This document shows, piece after piece, positions 16,985-26,160 of a stretch of DNA of 64,000 nt (position 1 is its first letter; each line of letters opens with the position of its first letter). This DNA comes from an uncultured Spartobacteria bacterium (GTDB lineage Bacteria; Verrucomicrobiota; Verrucomicrobiia; Chthoniobacterales; Chthoniobacteraceae). The stretch spans positions 91,483 to 155,482 of the forward strand of contig CAIXGS010000052.1 of the NCBI GenBank assembly GCA_903919125.1, given 5' to 3'. The notes below the pieces were generated by a model. It was not told the origin of the DNA. It did not search any database and saw only the letters and a list, made by a program, of their open reading frames with translations. The translations under genes were made by a program, and so were the position numbers.

Positions 16985-19900
16985 TACGCGTGTCCTCCGG
17001 TTGGCGTTTGAGCCGATTCATGCTTCTCAGAGTGGCCGTGACCGCCTTTCGAAGCGGAACCTGCGCGCGCTGCATCGGGCATCTTGGGATTGGGATTGCG
17101 AATGCGGGCTAGGTACCAGACGCGATTTTCAGTGTTTAGGTATTCCAGCAAGCGATAGCCGCGTTGGTCATCTTTAAGTTTTGAGATTTTGCTCTCCGGA
17201 TTACGGATATCTCCAAAAGTGATGGCGTCGGTGGGACAAACCTGAGCGCAAGCCGAAGTGAAAGCGTCTGCCGGGACGCGTGGCTGAGCAGTCTGACCCT
17301 GAGAGTCACTGGCGTGCACTTTCGCTGTGATCTTCGCTTCCTGGATGCGTTGCACGCAGAAGGTACATTTCTCCATCACCCCACGCATACGCACCGTGAC
17401 GTTCGGATTTTTCTGCATTTGCAGAGAATCAGCCATTCCCTTTTCAGTGATCAAATTCCAGCGGTAGAGGCTGGTGATGGAACGCTCGTTGTAATCAAAG
17501 AAATTAAAGCGCCGGACCTTGAACGGACAGTTGTTGGCGCAATAACGGGTCCCGATACAACGGTTGTACGCCATCACGTTGAGGCCGTCCTCTGAGTGAA
17601 CCGTGGCATTTACAGGACATACCGTTTCGCAAGGTGCGTTCTCGCATTGCTGGCACATCAAGGGCTGACTAACCATTTCTGGTTCATCGACGTCGCCGCC
17701 TTCGCTCGCGAAATATCGATCCGTACGCATCCAATGCATTTCACGGCCATTAATCACCTGCTCCTTGCCGACAATTGGAATATTATTTTCCGCCTGACAC
17801 GCCGTCATACAAGCCGCACATCCGATGCAGCTATTCAAATCGACCGTCATTCCCCAAGCGTGAATGTCATCCAAAGGAGGATGCGCGTAGAGCGAGAAGT
17901 TTTCAGGGGCATGGGCGTCGATGCCCATTTTCTTGAAGAACGTCTTGTCATCTGCCTTTTCAGTCCATTCGGCTACGGTAGCCTGGCGGGTGAGATCAGC
18001 GCCACGCCCTTCGAGTGCGCCGTGTTCCTGAGTCACAGCCAGCGCATACTTGCGGCCAGTCTTGACGGCGGTCACACCCACGCGGAACCGGCTTTCGGTC
18101 GAAGTCAGCAATGGGAAAACGTCGACACCGACATTGCGGCCGAGACTGCCCACCTCGGTTCGACCGTAGCCAACCGCGACGGAGATAGAAGCGTCAGCAT
18201 GGCCGGGAAGAATCAGCGCGGCGATTTCCAAAGATTTGTCGCCAACGGTCAACTTGAGAACGTCGCCAGTGTGAACACCAAGCTTCTTTGCGGCGGCTAG
18301 GCTAATGAGCGCAGCGTTGTCCCAAGTGAGCTTCGTCACGGGATCTGGCAGTTCTTGGAGCCATCCGTTGTTAGCGTAACGGCCATCGTCCACCTTGGAA
18401 TCGGTGATGAAAACGAGTTCAAAATCTTTGTCAGCGCCTGTGAGAACCGGAGCCTCGGCCAGCGCCTTTGCAACAGAAGCTGTCTGTAGAGTGGCAGCCA
18501 CAGGCTTGGGCGCAGAGCCTTTCCTGAACCCAGATTTCAAAGTATCCACCCAATCCGCGGTGATATCACCCTTTTTAGGGGATGAGGCGAGGAAGGTGTC
18601 ACGCACCAGATCCATAGGATCGGCCTCGAGACCTGCGATCTTCGCCAACAACTCATTGACGCTTACCCCATTGTAAAGCGGAAGAATGACAGGCTGAACC
18701 ACCATGTAACTGCCATCAGAAGCTCTAGCATCATCCCACTGTTCGAGATAATGAGCTGCGGGAACATGCCAATGCGATTTTGCGGCGGTCTCGTTCACTT
18801 CCATCCCGAGATGAATGACGTTCTTGGCCGCAGCTTGAGCCTCAGACCAACGGATGTCGGCCGGAGCGTTGAAAACAGGATTGGCGCCCAAAATGAACAG
18901 CGCGTTGGTCTGCCCTTTTTTGAGCGTCTCAGCGAGTGCAGCGATGCCCACCGTTGGGGCGGTGGCGGATTTGCGCAATTCGAGCGTCTTTCCAACAGCC
19001 CCCAACGCCGCGTTTATCGCAAAAGCAAGCGCCTGAACTGCGACCGGTTGACGACGCCCGGCCAAAACCAGAGCCCCGCCCTTGTGCGCCCATAGATCCG
19101 CGGCCGTTTCCTCGACCCACTTGTCCTTGAACTTGGTTTCCGGCGCCTTGAAGCTGCTCGCCAAGGATGCAAGACCCGCGTCTCCGGAAAGCTTGGCCAA
19201 TTCCGTCGCCAAAGCCTTTAGGAAAGCACCCGCACGACTGGCCGGCAAACGCAGCCTGTGGTCCGACATCCCGCCGGTAAGCGTGTAGCGGTTTTCCACC
19301 ACGTACAGACGGTTCATCTTCGACTTCGGGCCGTCCACTTTGCGCTTAGCCGCGAAACCGCGAACCGAAGCAATTTCGCCTTCGACACCCAAAATATCGC
19401 GATCCACCGTCAAAACAATGTCCGCACGGTCCAAACGCGGTACCGCCTCAAGATCCGGACCGAAAGCGGCGGCGACAGCGGCGTTTTCCAGTTCATGGCC
19501 ATTTGGTTCGTAGGAAGCCCAAACGGCTTTTGGGTATTTCGCGAGAATCAGATGACGCAGACGCTCGGCGGTGGGCGAGACCGCACCGTCCGTGAGGAAA
19601 GCAAGATCGGCTCCATCCCCAGCGGATTTCAAAAGGGCCGCAAGTTCGGCATGGAAGGCTGCGAGATCGGACTTTTTCCCGCTCGAAAGCACAGACTGAG
19701 AACGTTGCGGATCGTAAAGATCGAGAACGGAAGACTGCGCCCAGATGTCCGTAGCCCCTTTGTTTACAGGGTGCATCGGGTTACCTTCGACCTTGGTCGG
19801 ACGTCCATCAAAGGTCGTCACCACAAGAGGCATCGCCCCCGTGCGGGACGGCATGGCGGATGTAAAGAACAACGCTTTACCCGGAACAGACCACTCGACC

Positions 19901-20160
19901 CCTTTGGTGAAGGGGACTAAATACTTCATCGGACGGCGACAAGCCGAGAGGCTCAGGCCCGCTAGGGCAACCGAGGCGCCCATGAATTGGAGAAAACCAC
20001 GGCGAGAAACCTCATTTCCCTCCACTTCGGAAGCTCCTTGGGGAAATTCACGATGCAACCAACTCCGAAATTCGGTCGTATCCTGTAGCTGGCCTAGCGA
20101 GCGCCAATAACGCTTGCCGGTCTGAGCTTCCGCTGGGTGTTGAAAAACGCGCTTGCTCAT
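16984..20160 (-). CDS. actB: ACIII subunit ActB (molybdopterin-like + iron-sulfur fusion)
   Basis: 1058 residues. A twin-arginine signal ([18 protein letters not shown], near residue 52) exports the folded protein. Residues about 60-740 form the molybdopterin-oxidoreductase-like domain (ActB1), which in this family carries no molybdenum cofactor. Residues about 770-1010 are the ferredoxin-like domain (ActB2): [43 protein letters not shown] and CAQVCP supply ligands for four iron-sulfur clusters. It passes electrons from the membrane subunit to ActA. The C-terminal tail is Gly/His-rich. It is seven bases downstream of actA. Confidence 0.96.
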   Translation of the reverse strand: MSKRVFQHPAEAQTGKRYWRSLGQLQDTTEFRSWLHREFPQGASEVEGNEVSRRGFLQFMGASVALAGLSLSACRRPMKYLVPFTKGVEWSVPGKALFFTSAMPSRTGAMPLVVTTFDGRPTKVEGNPMHPVNKGATDIWAQSSVLDLYDPQRSQSVLSSGKKSDLAAFHAELAALLKSAGDGADLAFLTDGAVSPTAERLRHLILAKYPKAVWASYEPNGHELENAAVAAAFGPDLEAVPRLDRADIVLTVDRDILGVEGEIASVRGFAAKRKVDGPKSKMNRLYVVENRYTLTGGMSDHRLRLPASRAGAFLKALATELAKLSGDAGLASLASSFKAPETKFKDKWVEETAADLWAHKGGALVLAGRRQPVAVQALAFAINAALGAVGKTLELRKSATAPTVGIAALAETLKKGQTNALFILGANPVFNAPADIRWSEAQAAAKNVIHLGMEVNETAAKSHWHVPAAHYLEQWDDARASDGSYMVVQPVILPLYNGVSVNELLAKIAGLEADPMDLVRDTFLASSPKKGDITADWVDTLKSGFRKGSAPKPVAATLQTASVAKALAEAPVLTGADKDFELVFITDSKVDDGRYANNGWLQELPDPVTKLTWDNAALISLAAAKKLGVHTGDVLKLTVGDKSLEIAALILPGHADASISVAVGYGRTEVGSLGRNVGVDVFPLLTSTESRFRVGVTAVKTGRKYALAVTQEHGALEGRGADLTRQATVAEWTEKADDKTFFKKMGIDAHAPENFSLYAHPPLDDIHAWGMTVDLNSCIGCAACMTACQAENNIPIVGKEQVINGREMHWMRTDRYFASEGGDVDEPEMVSQPLMCQQCENAPCETVCPVNATVHSEDGLNVMAYNRCIGTRYCANNCPFKVRRFNFFDYNERSITSLYRWNLITEKGMADSLQMQKNPNVTVRMRGVMEKCTFCVQRIQEAKITAKVHASDSQGQTAQPRVPADAFTSACAQVCPTDAITFGDIRNPESKISKLKDDQRGYRLLEYLNTENRVWYLARIRNPNPKMPDAARAGSASKGGHGHSEKHESAQTPTGGHA

Positions 20161-20166
20161 TTTTGA

Positions 20167-20823
20167 TTAACGGTGGCAACCGGCACAATTCTTCACCGGA
20201 GGGTTAACGTGCCAATCTTTGACTAATGCCGCGCCGATTTCGCGCTGCGTCTTGTCGCCCTCAGGCTTCCAGTCCAAATTTGTCACCTCGGCAACTGGGC
20301 GCAAATAATCAGCTGGATTGCGGTGACAGTCCAAACACCAAGCCATGGAGTGCGACTCCGCATGGTAAACCACGTCCATTTCGTTGACCTTCCCGTGACA
20401 GCTCACGCAACTCACCCCACGGTTCACGTGCACCGAGTGATGGAAATAAGCGTGCTCAGGAGTCTTGTGAATCTGCACCCACTCTACTGGCTTGCCGGTC
20501 TGCCAAGAATCCCGCACCACCTGCAACTTTGGACTAGTGCCCTGGATCTGCGAGTGGCAGTTCATGCACACTTGGGTTGTCGGGATGTTAGAATAAGCCG
20601 ACGTCTCCACATAGGAATGGCAGTAGCGGCAATCCATGTTGAGCTGCCCTGCGTGGATTTTGTGCGAAAAAGGAACGGGCTGTGCAGGTTGGTAACCCAC
20701 ACGCATGTACTCGGGGTTCAAATAGTACCACACCCCCGCACTCACTCCCCCTCCGAGGGTAAGTAAGCAAAAGATGATTTTGAGAGGGAGCCAGTTACTC
20801 CAACGTGGAAAAATATTCGCCAT
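20167..20823 (-). CDS. actA: ACIII subunit ActA, pentaheme cytochrome c
   Basis: 218 residues with one N-terminal helix (LKIIFCLLTLGGGVSAGVWY). Five heme-binding motifs are visible: CRYCH, CMNCH, CVSCH, CLDCH and CAGCH at the C-terminus, matching the pentaheme ActA. Interspersed His residues (FSHKIHAG, FHHSVHVN, HAESHSM) supply the distal ligands. It is the first gene of the operon, and a 179 bp upstream space (20824-21002) with a CRP/FNR-type palindrome precedes it. The C-terminus is abrupt after the last heme motif. Confidence 0.96.
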   Translation of the reverse strand: MANIFPRWSNWLPLKIIFCLLTLGGGVSAGVWYYLNPEYMRVGYQPAQPVPFSHKIHAGQLNMDCRYCHSYVETSAYSNIPTTQVCMNCHSQIQGTSPKLQVVRDSWQTGKPVEWVQIHKTPEHAYFHHSVHVNRGVSCVSCHGKVNEMDVVYHAESHSMAWCLDCHRNPADYLRPVAEVTNLDWKPEGDKTQREIGAALVKDWHVNPPVKNCAGCHR

Positions 20824-20934
20824 GCGACGAGAAGGTTCTAAGCGTTAAAATGAACGAACAAAGTGGTGCGACATACAGCCTGTGGCGAGGAGCAGGACGA
20901 TTTAAGGCGCGCCGGATTGGGGAATCAAGTGAGA

Positions 20935-20952
20935 TTGTGAAATTTTTCACAA
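20935..20952. promoter_or_regulatory. CRP/FNR-family palindrome upstream of actA
   Basis: The sequence TTGTGAAATTTTTCACAA is an 8-bp inverted repeat around a two-base centre, and it contains TGTGA-N6-TCACA, the canonical CRP-type spacing. It lies about 112 bp upstream of the actA ATG, in the only sizeable gap before the respiratory operon. An activator of the CRP/FNR family acting on the operon promoter is the natural reading. The regulator is not in the window and the promoter itself was not identified. Confidence 0.6.
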
Positions 20953-21002
20953 GCGAGGCAAACGGCAAATCGCAAACTTCTATTCCAAAAAAATTTACGT
21001 CG

Positions 21003-21785
21003 TCACCGCCCCACTGCGCTCCGGATGTGCTCCACGCAGTACTCATTGCCGTCCCGAGCCACACGGAACTCCAAGTGCGGGGCGCTCACCTCCGTGCGCC
21101 CACAAATGTGACAGCAATGAAGAGTCTGCTGGTCTTCGGGATCAAGGAAGGCGGTTTGCCTAAGGATCTGGTCTTTGCGTTCACGTCTGGCGCGCAACAA
21201 GGCAGGGCCAAAGAAGACACCAAAGTTTGCTAACGCAGCGAGAACCCCGATGCGATAGCCCCAGTCTGAAAAGAGGAGAGACGGCAGCAGAAGAAAGGCA
21301 TCCAACCACGCAAGCCACTTAATCTTCATGGGGATGACAAAGAAAAATAGGATGCGCAGGTCTGGGTAAAAACAAGCGAAAGCGAATACGAGCGAGTTGT
21401 TTAGCAAGATGCCGCCTATGTCGTGACCGGTGAGGAACGCCGCCGTGGTGGTACCCAGCATTCCGAGCGCGTAGTAAAGGTTGAGCTTGAAGGCACCCAT
21501 GGCCCGTTCCAAGCCGTCGCCCAGCCAGATTAAAAACAACACATAAAAGGCGGCGCTCAACCATGAAAGAAAAACGCCACCTACCACTGGCACAAACACA
21601 TGGGACAAAAGCCGCCAGACCTGCCCGGCCATAACCGCCTGTGGGTCTAGGTTTAAAACGTTTTCAAACCCCGGCCTAATCTGACAGAGCACAAAAGCCA
21701 GTCCATTGAGCGCCGCCACGTACCGCAAGAGATGCGGAATAGCGAAGTGCCCAAACCGGCGTTCGAGAGAATCAATCAAACTCAT
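21003..21785 (-). CDS. Rhomboid-like membrane protein, probably inactive, with C-terminal zinc-finger-like motif
   Basis: 260 residues from the ATG at 21783-21785 (MSLIDSLERRFG). Six hydrophobic helices in rhomboid order include VWRLLSHVFVP (usual WRLxTxxFxH position) and LIWLGDGLERAMG (usual GxxLExxxG). The catalytic GxSG is replaced by LLNNSLVF: a Ser remains but both Gly are gone. The helix expected to carry the catalytic His reads ALANFGVFFGPAL without His. The tail holds CCHICG and, about 20 residues later, CVEHI, a possible zinc-binding set. I read it as a rhomboid pseudoprotease. It ends 179 bp before actA and starts 110 bp from gcvT, divergently. Confidence 0.8.
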   Translation of the reverse strand: MSLIDSLERRFGHFAIPHLLRYVAALNGLAFVLCQIRPGFENVLNLDPQAVMAGQVWRLLSHVFVPVVGGVFLSWLSAAFYVLFLIWLGDGLERAMGAFKLNLYYALGMLGTTTAAFLTGHDIGGILLNNSLVFAFACFYPDLRILFFFVIPMKIKWLAWLDAFLLLPSLLFSDWGYRIGVLAALANFGVFFGPALLRARRERKDQILRQTAFLDPEDQQTLHCCHICGRTEVSAPHLEFRVARDGNEYCVEHIRSAVGR

Positions 21786-21858
21786 ACAGATAACTCTCAT
21801 GCGACAAAGGGAGGCTGTGAAGTCAAACCCGCCAACGCCCCCAAAATTGCACACCGCA

Positions 21859-21886
21859 TTGACAGCGCCACTGCGCAACTTAGCTT
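21859..21886 (+). promoter_or_regulatory. Possible sigma-70 promoter of gcvT
   Basis: TTGACA at 21859-21864 is followed after 16 bp by TAGCTT at 21881-21886. The -35 box is perfect and the -10 is weak (three of six). It ends only ten bases before the gcvT ATG, so a transcript from here would be almost leaderless. No glycine riboswitch is evident in the 110 bp gap. Low confidence. Confidence 0.3.
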
Positions 21887-21895
21887 TTCTCGGTC

Positions 21896-22993
21896 ATGGA
21901 GACCCAACTCAAACGCACGCCACTCGCTACGGTTCACGAAAACCTCGGCGCTCGAATGATGGAGTTCGGGGGCTGGTGGATGCCCGTGCAGTACTCGGGG
22001 ATTTTGGAAGAACACAAGGCAGTGCGCACGGCCGCAGGGCTTTTTGACATCTCCCACATGGGGGAATTAGTGGTCAGCGGCCTCGGTGCGGAGGCTTACT
22101 TGAACGGACTTTTCACCAACGACGTCCGTTTGCTCTCCCCGGGTAAGGGCCAATATTCCCTGATGCTCAACGATAACGGTGGGGTGATTGACGACCTGAT
22201 TTTATACAAGCGTGAGGACGGGAGCTTTTTCCTCATCGTGAACGCATCCAAGATCGAGGAAGACTTCGCGTGGATGCAGAGTCGGCTTCCGGCAGATGTG
22301 ACGTTGGAAAACCAGAGCGGGCATTGGGCAGGATTAGCGCTTCAGGGGCCGCGCGCCGCAGAACTGCTTCAGCAAATGCTCGGTGCGGAGTGTCTGTTGC
22401 CAAGCCGCAACCATTTGATCGAATTGCAGATCGCTAATGGACCGGCGCTTCTCGCTCGGACCGGCTACACGGGCGAGGATGGCTTCGAGTGGTTTTGTCC
22501 TGCGCAGGTCGCAACATTTTGGTGGGAGCGAATTTTAGAAGCGGGCCGCGACTTAGGCGTAACGCCTTGCGGGCTTGGGGCAAGGGACACGCTGCGCCTA
22601 GAGGCGTGTTATCCGCTCAACGGCTCGGATTTGTCGCCGACACTCACGCCTTTGGAGGCAGGATTGGCGCAATTCGTAAAATTTGAAAAGGGCGACTTCG
22701 CCGGACGTGCGGCTTTGGAAACTCAGCGCACTGAGGGAGTCAAAAAGAAGCTTTCAGCGCTGCTTATGCAGGGCAAAACACCGCCGCCGCGCCCACATCA
22801 CCCAGTCCTCCACGAAGGAAAGCTCGTCGCAGAAACTACCAGCGGCACACTGTCCCCGACGTTAGGACTGGGAATCGCACTCGCCTATTTACCAACCGAC
22901 CTCTCCGTGCCAGGAACGGAACTCGCCGTGGAAATCCGAGGCCGTCCATTCCCTGCCATCGTCGCCCCTCGGCCACTATACCGCCGCTCCTAG
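21896..22993 (+). CDS. gcvT: Glycine cleavage system T protein (aminomethyltransferase)
   Basis: 365 residues, the normal family length. It transfers the aminomethyl carbon from lipoyl-GcvH to tetrahydrofolate, releasing ammonia. Visible landmarks: [20 protein letters not shown] at the N-terminus, [27 protein letters not shown] (folate-site Asp), YTGEDGFEW and [19 protein letters not shown]. It is followed by gcvH 34 bp downstream; gcvP is not in the window. Confidence 0.97.
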   Translation: METQLKRTPLATVHENLGARMMEFGGWWMPVQYSGILEEHKAVRTAAGLFDISHMGELVVSGLGAEAYLNGLFTNDVRLLSPGKGQYSLMLNDNGGVIDDLILYKREDGSFFLIVNASKIEEDFAWMQSRLPADVTLENQSGHWAGLALQGPRAAELLQQMLGAECLLPSRNHLIELQIANGPALLARTGYTGEDGFEWFCPAQVATFWWERILEAGRDLGVTPCGLGARDTLRLEACYPLNGSDLSPTLTPLEAGLAQFVKFEKGDFAGRAALETQRTEGVKKKLSALLMQGKTPPPRPHHPVLHEGKLVAETTSGTLSPTLGLGIALAYLPTDLSVPGTELAVEIRGRPFPAIVAPRPLYRRS

Positions 22994-23027
22994 ACGCCTG
23001 CTCCAACCCTTCCAACCCAATCATCAT

Positions 23028-23411
23028 ATGAACGTTCCAAATGACTTATTGTACGCCGCATCACACGAATGGCTCCGCCACGAGGCTGACCACGCTACGG
23101 TCGGAATCACCGATCATGCCCAACATGAGCTCACGGATGTCGTCTACGTGGAACTTCCCGCAGTTGGGGCGCACTTTGAAGCTGGCGCACAAATCTGTGT
23201 GGTAGAATCTGTTAAGGCGGCAAGCGACATCTATTCTCCAGCAGCGGGGACCGTCGAAGCCGTTAATGAAGCACTTGTCAGCGATCCAGCACTCGTCAAC
23301 ACGGATCCTTACGGTAACGGTTGGATTTTCAAGCTGCGCCTAGATTCTACGAGCAGCCCTTCCTCGCTGAAGACGCCCGAAGAGTACAGCGAGCTGCTTG
23401 GTCAACTGTAA
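23028..23411 (+). CDS. gcvH: Glycine cleavage system H protein
   Basis: 127 residues, normal length. The lipoyl-attachment lysine lies in VVESVKAASDIYSP near residue 64, and ITDHAQHELTDVVYVELP precedes it as in the family. The N-terminal LLYAASHEWLR is conserved. It shuttles the aminomethyl group among the P, T and L proteins. Encoded directly after gcvT, and the downstream maf gene starts 16 bp after its stop. Confidence 0.97.
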   Translation: MNVPNDLLYAASHEWLRHEADHATVGITDHAQHELTDVVYVELPAVGAHFEAGAQICVVESVKAASDIYSPAAGTVEAVNEALVSDPALVNTDPYGNGWIFKLRLDSTSSPSSLKTPEEYSELLGQL

Positions 23412-23427
23412 GCCCCTGCCCCAGCAA

Positions 23428-24021
23428 ATGTCCGCCACAGGCACGCGCCTCTTTCTGGCGTCCACCTCGCCAAGGCGCAAAGACCTCCTGAGCGCCCACG
23501 GGTACGCCTTCACGGTGAGCAGCGTTGCGGTGGAGGAAATTGCGGATCCAGCTCTAGGGCCGGAGCGTTTGGTGCGTGAAAATGCCCGCCTCAAAGCCCA
23601 TTCCATCAAGCACCTGCACTCTGACGGCGTAATTCTTGCGGCGGACACTGTCGTCGCGCTGGATGAGCGTATTTTCGGGAAGCCAGCGGACATGCAGGAC
23701 GCTGCCGCGATGCTCGCTGAGTTGAACGGTCGCGCGCACGTCGTACATTCGGGAGTGTGTCTGCTGGCGACAGAAACGCTGGAGGAACGCGTGTTTGTGG
23801 TGAGTACAACGGTACGATTCCGCACGCTGACCCGAGCTGAACAGGCGGCGTATCTCTCTCGGATTAAACCGCTAGATAAAGCAGGCGCTTATGCTGCCCA
23901 AGACGACGACGGCGCACTGATCGCGGGTTACGAAGGCTCGTTTAGCAATGTGGTCGGGCTTCCCATGGAAGCGCTGGCGCTCCAACTCGCGGAATTTGGA
24001 GTTCATCCCCAAGCGCGATAG
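23428..24021 (+). CDS. Maf-like nucleoside triphosphate pyrophosphatase
   Basis: 197 residues from the ATG at 23428; a longer TTG start at 23398 would overlap gcvH and is less likely. Maf proteins hydrolyse dTTP/UTP or modified nucleotides to monophosphates. The signature SxSPRR is present as LASTSPRRKDLL at the N-terminus, followed by VILAADTVVALDERIFGKP, LLATETLEERVFVVSTTVRFR and DKAGAYAAQDDDGALI with its catalytic Asp. It is co-directional with gcvTH but the functions are unrelated. Convergent with the next gene, five bases away. Confidence 0.93.
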   Translation: MSATGTRLFLASTSPRRKDLLSAHGYAFTVSSVAVEEIADPALGPERLVRENARLKAHSIKHLHSDGVILAADTVVALDERIFGKPADMQDAAAMLAELNGRAHVVHSGVCLLATETLEERVFVVSTTVRFRTLTRAEQAAYLSRIKPLDKAGAYAAQDDDGALIAGYEGSFSNVVGLPMEALALQLAEFGVHPQAR

Positions 24022-24026
24022 TGCGG

Positions 24027-25493
24027 CTACCGAGCCGATTCTTTTGCCGTTTCTGCGGCGAGGATCAGCGGCCAATTTGGATCTTTAAACAGTTCAGGCC
24101 GGGTCTGACGCGCCGCTCGGACGCGCTCAACAAAGGCCTGATTAAACGCAGACCCCGCCACCGCTAGATCCGGAAACTGTTTTAATGCAGCTTGTTCTGC
24201 TTGTTTCGGATCTTGGAACCGTCCGGCATCGACCGAAGTAGATTTCGCCGAGGACGCCGCTGGATCTTTCACGTCGAAGCAAAAGAGCAACTCCTGATCG
24301 CGCAAATAAAGTCGTCCGTCCGCTACCACCGGATGCGTCCAAATCCGACCATCTGGTTTGCGCTGAGTTGTTTGAGGATCTAATTTGAAGCGCGAATGCT
24401 CCTTCCACCCGTCCGGAGATGCATCCGCAAGAACCACATTTCCAGTACTTTCCTCCAGCAAATAAAGCATTCCGTCAGCGCAGTGAACCGCTCCCTTACC
24501 CAAATTTTTTGAAACCCACTTCACATCGCCCGTGGCCCAATCCTGACAAGTCCAGCCGCCTTTGTCCGAGTAACCGTACAGAAAACCTCCGTGTAACAAC
24601 ACACCGCCGTGGTGGTTAACCATATTAGTATTCGTCCAACCATCCGAGACCGCGTTGCCCGCACCGATATGAACCAGCTTGCAACCCACTCCATAGCCGC
24701 TACTCACGTACACGTCGCCCTTGGAAAAAATTGGGGTCGGAATCACGGCCGTACGACCATTCCATTCGACCATCCAAAGCTTGTGCCCGTCCTTTGCGTC
24801 GATGCCCGCAAAATGCTGCATCGTCAGCCCAATGTACTGTCGTGCACCGTTGTAGGTTGTCGCAATAATGGACGCGTATTGCGCGCCATCCGTCCATTCT
24901 GCAGTCTGCCACAACCGCTTTCCTGTCAGCTTGTCCAAGGCGATCATCGCTCCCTGAGCGCCCCCGGGCATACAAACCACTTTGTCGCCATCCACGAGCA
25001 CGCTCTCCGTGTAGCCCCAGCCCGGAGTCTTGCCTCCGAAATCCTTCATAGAAGTCGTCCACAAAGTTTTACCATCCAGTACATTGGCGCAGATCAGAAA
25101 ACCCTGGCCGCTTAGAGCGTAAACACGATTCCCGTCCACGGTGGGAGTTCCACGCGGTCCGTCTCCCCATTTATTCACAAGCATCGGGCCCACGGGCGTC
25201 GCCCACTTTTGCTTTCCAGTGGCAGCATCAAAGGCGAGAAGATGCTCTGTGTCATCCTTAAGGCCTTGCGTGTATAGAGTTCCAGCAACGATTGAAAATC
25301 CAGAATACCCGAGTCCAGCCTGATCGCTCATCCACAGCTTGCTCGGTCCAGTTTGAGGCCAAGACTTTAGCAGTCCGGTTTCCTTGGAGACGTCATCGAA
25401 GTCGGCACCTCTCCAGCGCGGCCAGTCCGCCGCCTGCAAAGAGTGAAGACCGCCGGTTACAAACAAACACAATAGAGAGATCGTAGTTTTCAT
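24027..25493 (-). CDS. Secreted PQQ-type beta-propeller protein
   Basis: 488 residues from the ATG at 25491-25493, giving a clean signal peptide (TTISLLCLFVTGGLHSLQAA). Repeated blades contain AFDAATGKQKWATPVG, LDGKTLWTTS, ALDKLTGKRLWQ and GIDAKDGHKLWMVEW, the pattern of PQQ-like/BamB-type propellers. The DWPRWRGADFDDVSKETGLL start is common in Planctomycetes/Verrucomicrobia exported propellers. No PQQ cofactor ligands can be claimed. The last 50 residues (QFPDLAVAGSAFNQAFV, then KDPNWPLILAAE) form a separate module also found at the end of the protein at 48649-49773. Confidence 0.88.
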   Translation of the reverse strand: MKTTISLLCLFVTGGLHSLQAADWPRWRGADFDDVSKETGLLKSWPQTGPSKLWMSDQAGLGYSGFSIVAGTLYTQGLKDDTEHLLAFDAATGKQKWATPVGPMLVNKWGDGPRGTPTVDGNRVYALSGQGFLICANVLDGKTLWTTSMKDFGGKTPGWGYTESVLVDGDKVVCMPGGAQGAMIALDKLTGKRLWQTAEWTDGAQYASIIATTYNGARQYIGLTMQHFAGIDAKDGHKLWMVEWNGRTAVIPTPIFSKGDVYVSSGYGVGCKLVHIGAGNAVSDGWTNTNMVNHHGGVLLHGGFLYGYSDKGGWTCQDWATGDVKWVSKNLGKGAVHCADGMLYLLEESTGNVVLADASPDGWKEHSRFKLDPQTTQRKPDGRIWTHPVVADGRLYLRDQELLFCFDVKDPAASSAKSTSVDAGRFQDPKQAEQAALKQFPDLAVAGSAFNQAFVERVRAARQTRPELFKDPNWPLILAAETAKESAR

Positions 25494-25539
25494 TGGGGAG
25501 AGCTGCCTCCCCAGCGTTTTGGCATATCCCCCGCCAGAC

Positions 25540-26019
25540 TCAAGTAGCGTATGCGTCAAAATAACCTTCTGGAGAACAAAGCCCAAATGGACCCGGTGCA
25601 AGGGCGCACTCCAAACCGGGATGCCTCGGGTTTAAACGAAACAGTGCCTTTATCCGATTGCCAACTTTTCGAGTGCCGCCCAGCTCGATGATTCGGGCGG
25701 CGCGCAGGTCTAGAAAAAGGGCCTCCATTAAAGAGAGCGTCTGCCCAAGCTGAGAAGCGGCCTCGGCCACGGTGAGTAATTGTTCGACCTGAAATAATTT
25801 GACGCATTGCAAGCGAAGGTCACAGAAGTTGTATTCGACTTCACCTTTAGATCTTTCCACCAGAAGCAGTTGTGTCTCATCATTCAAAACATCCATCGCG
25901 GGGGCTTTAGCGATCTCCGGTGTGAACTCAGGCGTGTTGCTGCGAACCATCCGGTTGCGGATAGAGGAAGCAAGCGTTTTGATGGATTGGAACAGTGGGA
26001 AGTGATGGACGGGTTGCAT
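25540..26019 (-). CDS. Hypothetical protein, divergent from thrS
   Basis: 159 residues when started at the ATG at 26017-26019 (MQPVHHFPLF); the longer frame would run into thrS. The composition is protein-like: a basic N-terminal helix (SIKTLASSIRNRMVRS), a central segment EVEYNFCDLRLQCVKLFQVEQ, then a helical LTVAEAASQLGQTLSLMEALF, which could be a helix-turn-helix-like or dimerisation part. I do not recognise a family. It shares a 141 bp divergent gap with thrS. Confidence 0.5.
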   Translation of the reverse strand: MQPVHHFPLFQSIKTLASSIRNRMVRSNTPEFTPEIAKAPAMDVLNDETQLLLVERSKGEVEYNFCDLRLQCVKLFQVEQLLTVAEAASQLGQTLSLMEALFLDLRAARIIELGGTRKVGNRIKALFRLNPRHPGLECALAPGPFGLCSPEGYFDAYAT

Positions 26020-26160
26020 TGGAGAAGCCTCACTCGAAGCATCGCACGCCACAGCCTTGCGAGACGCCGGCCGTTTGGCTCTATGAGTCGTCTTTTTCTG
26101 CTCCGTGCCTCCGTCTGTGTGTTGCCAGCAGCCAATCCCTCCCTTAGAAAACACCTTCCG

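Noticed and set aside
21786..21895. Glycine riboswitch before gcvT
   Set aside because: The 110 bp gap has no recognisable aptamer pairing or GGAGA core.
25807..26160. N-terminal extension of ThrS in the open frame
   Set aside because: The extra frame has no TGS-like sequence and overlaps a plausible divergent gene; the ATG at 26161 starts directly at the editing domain.
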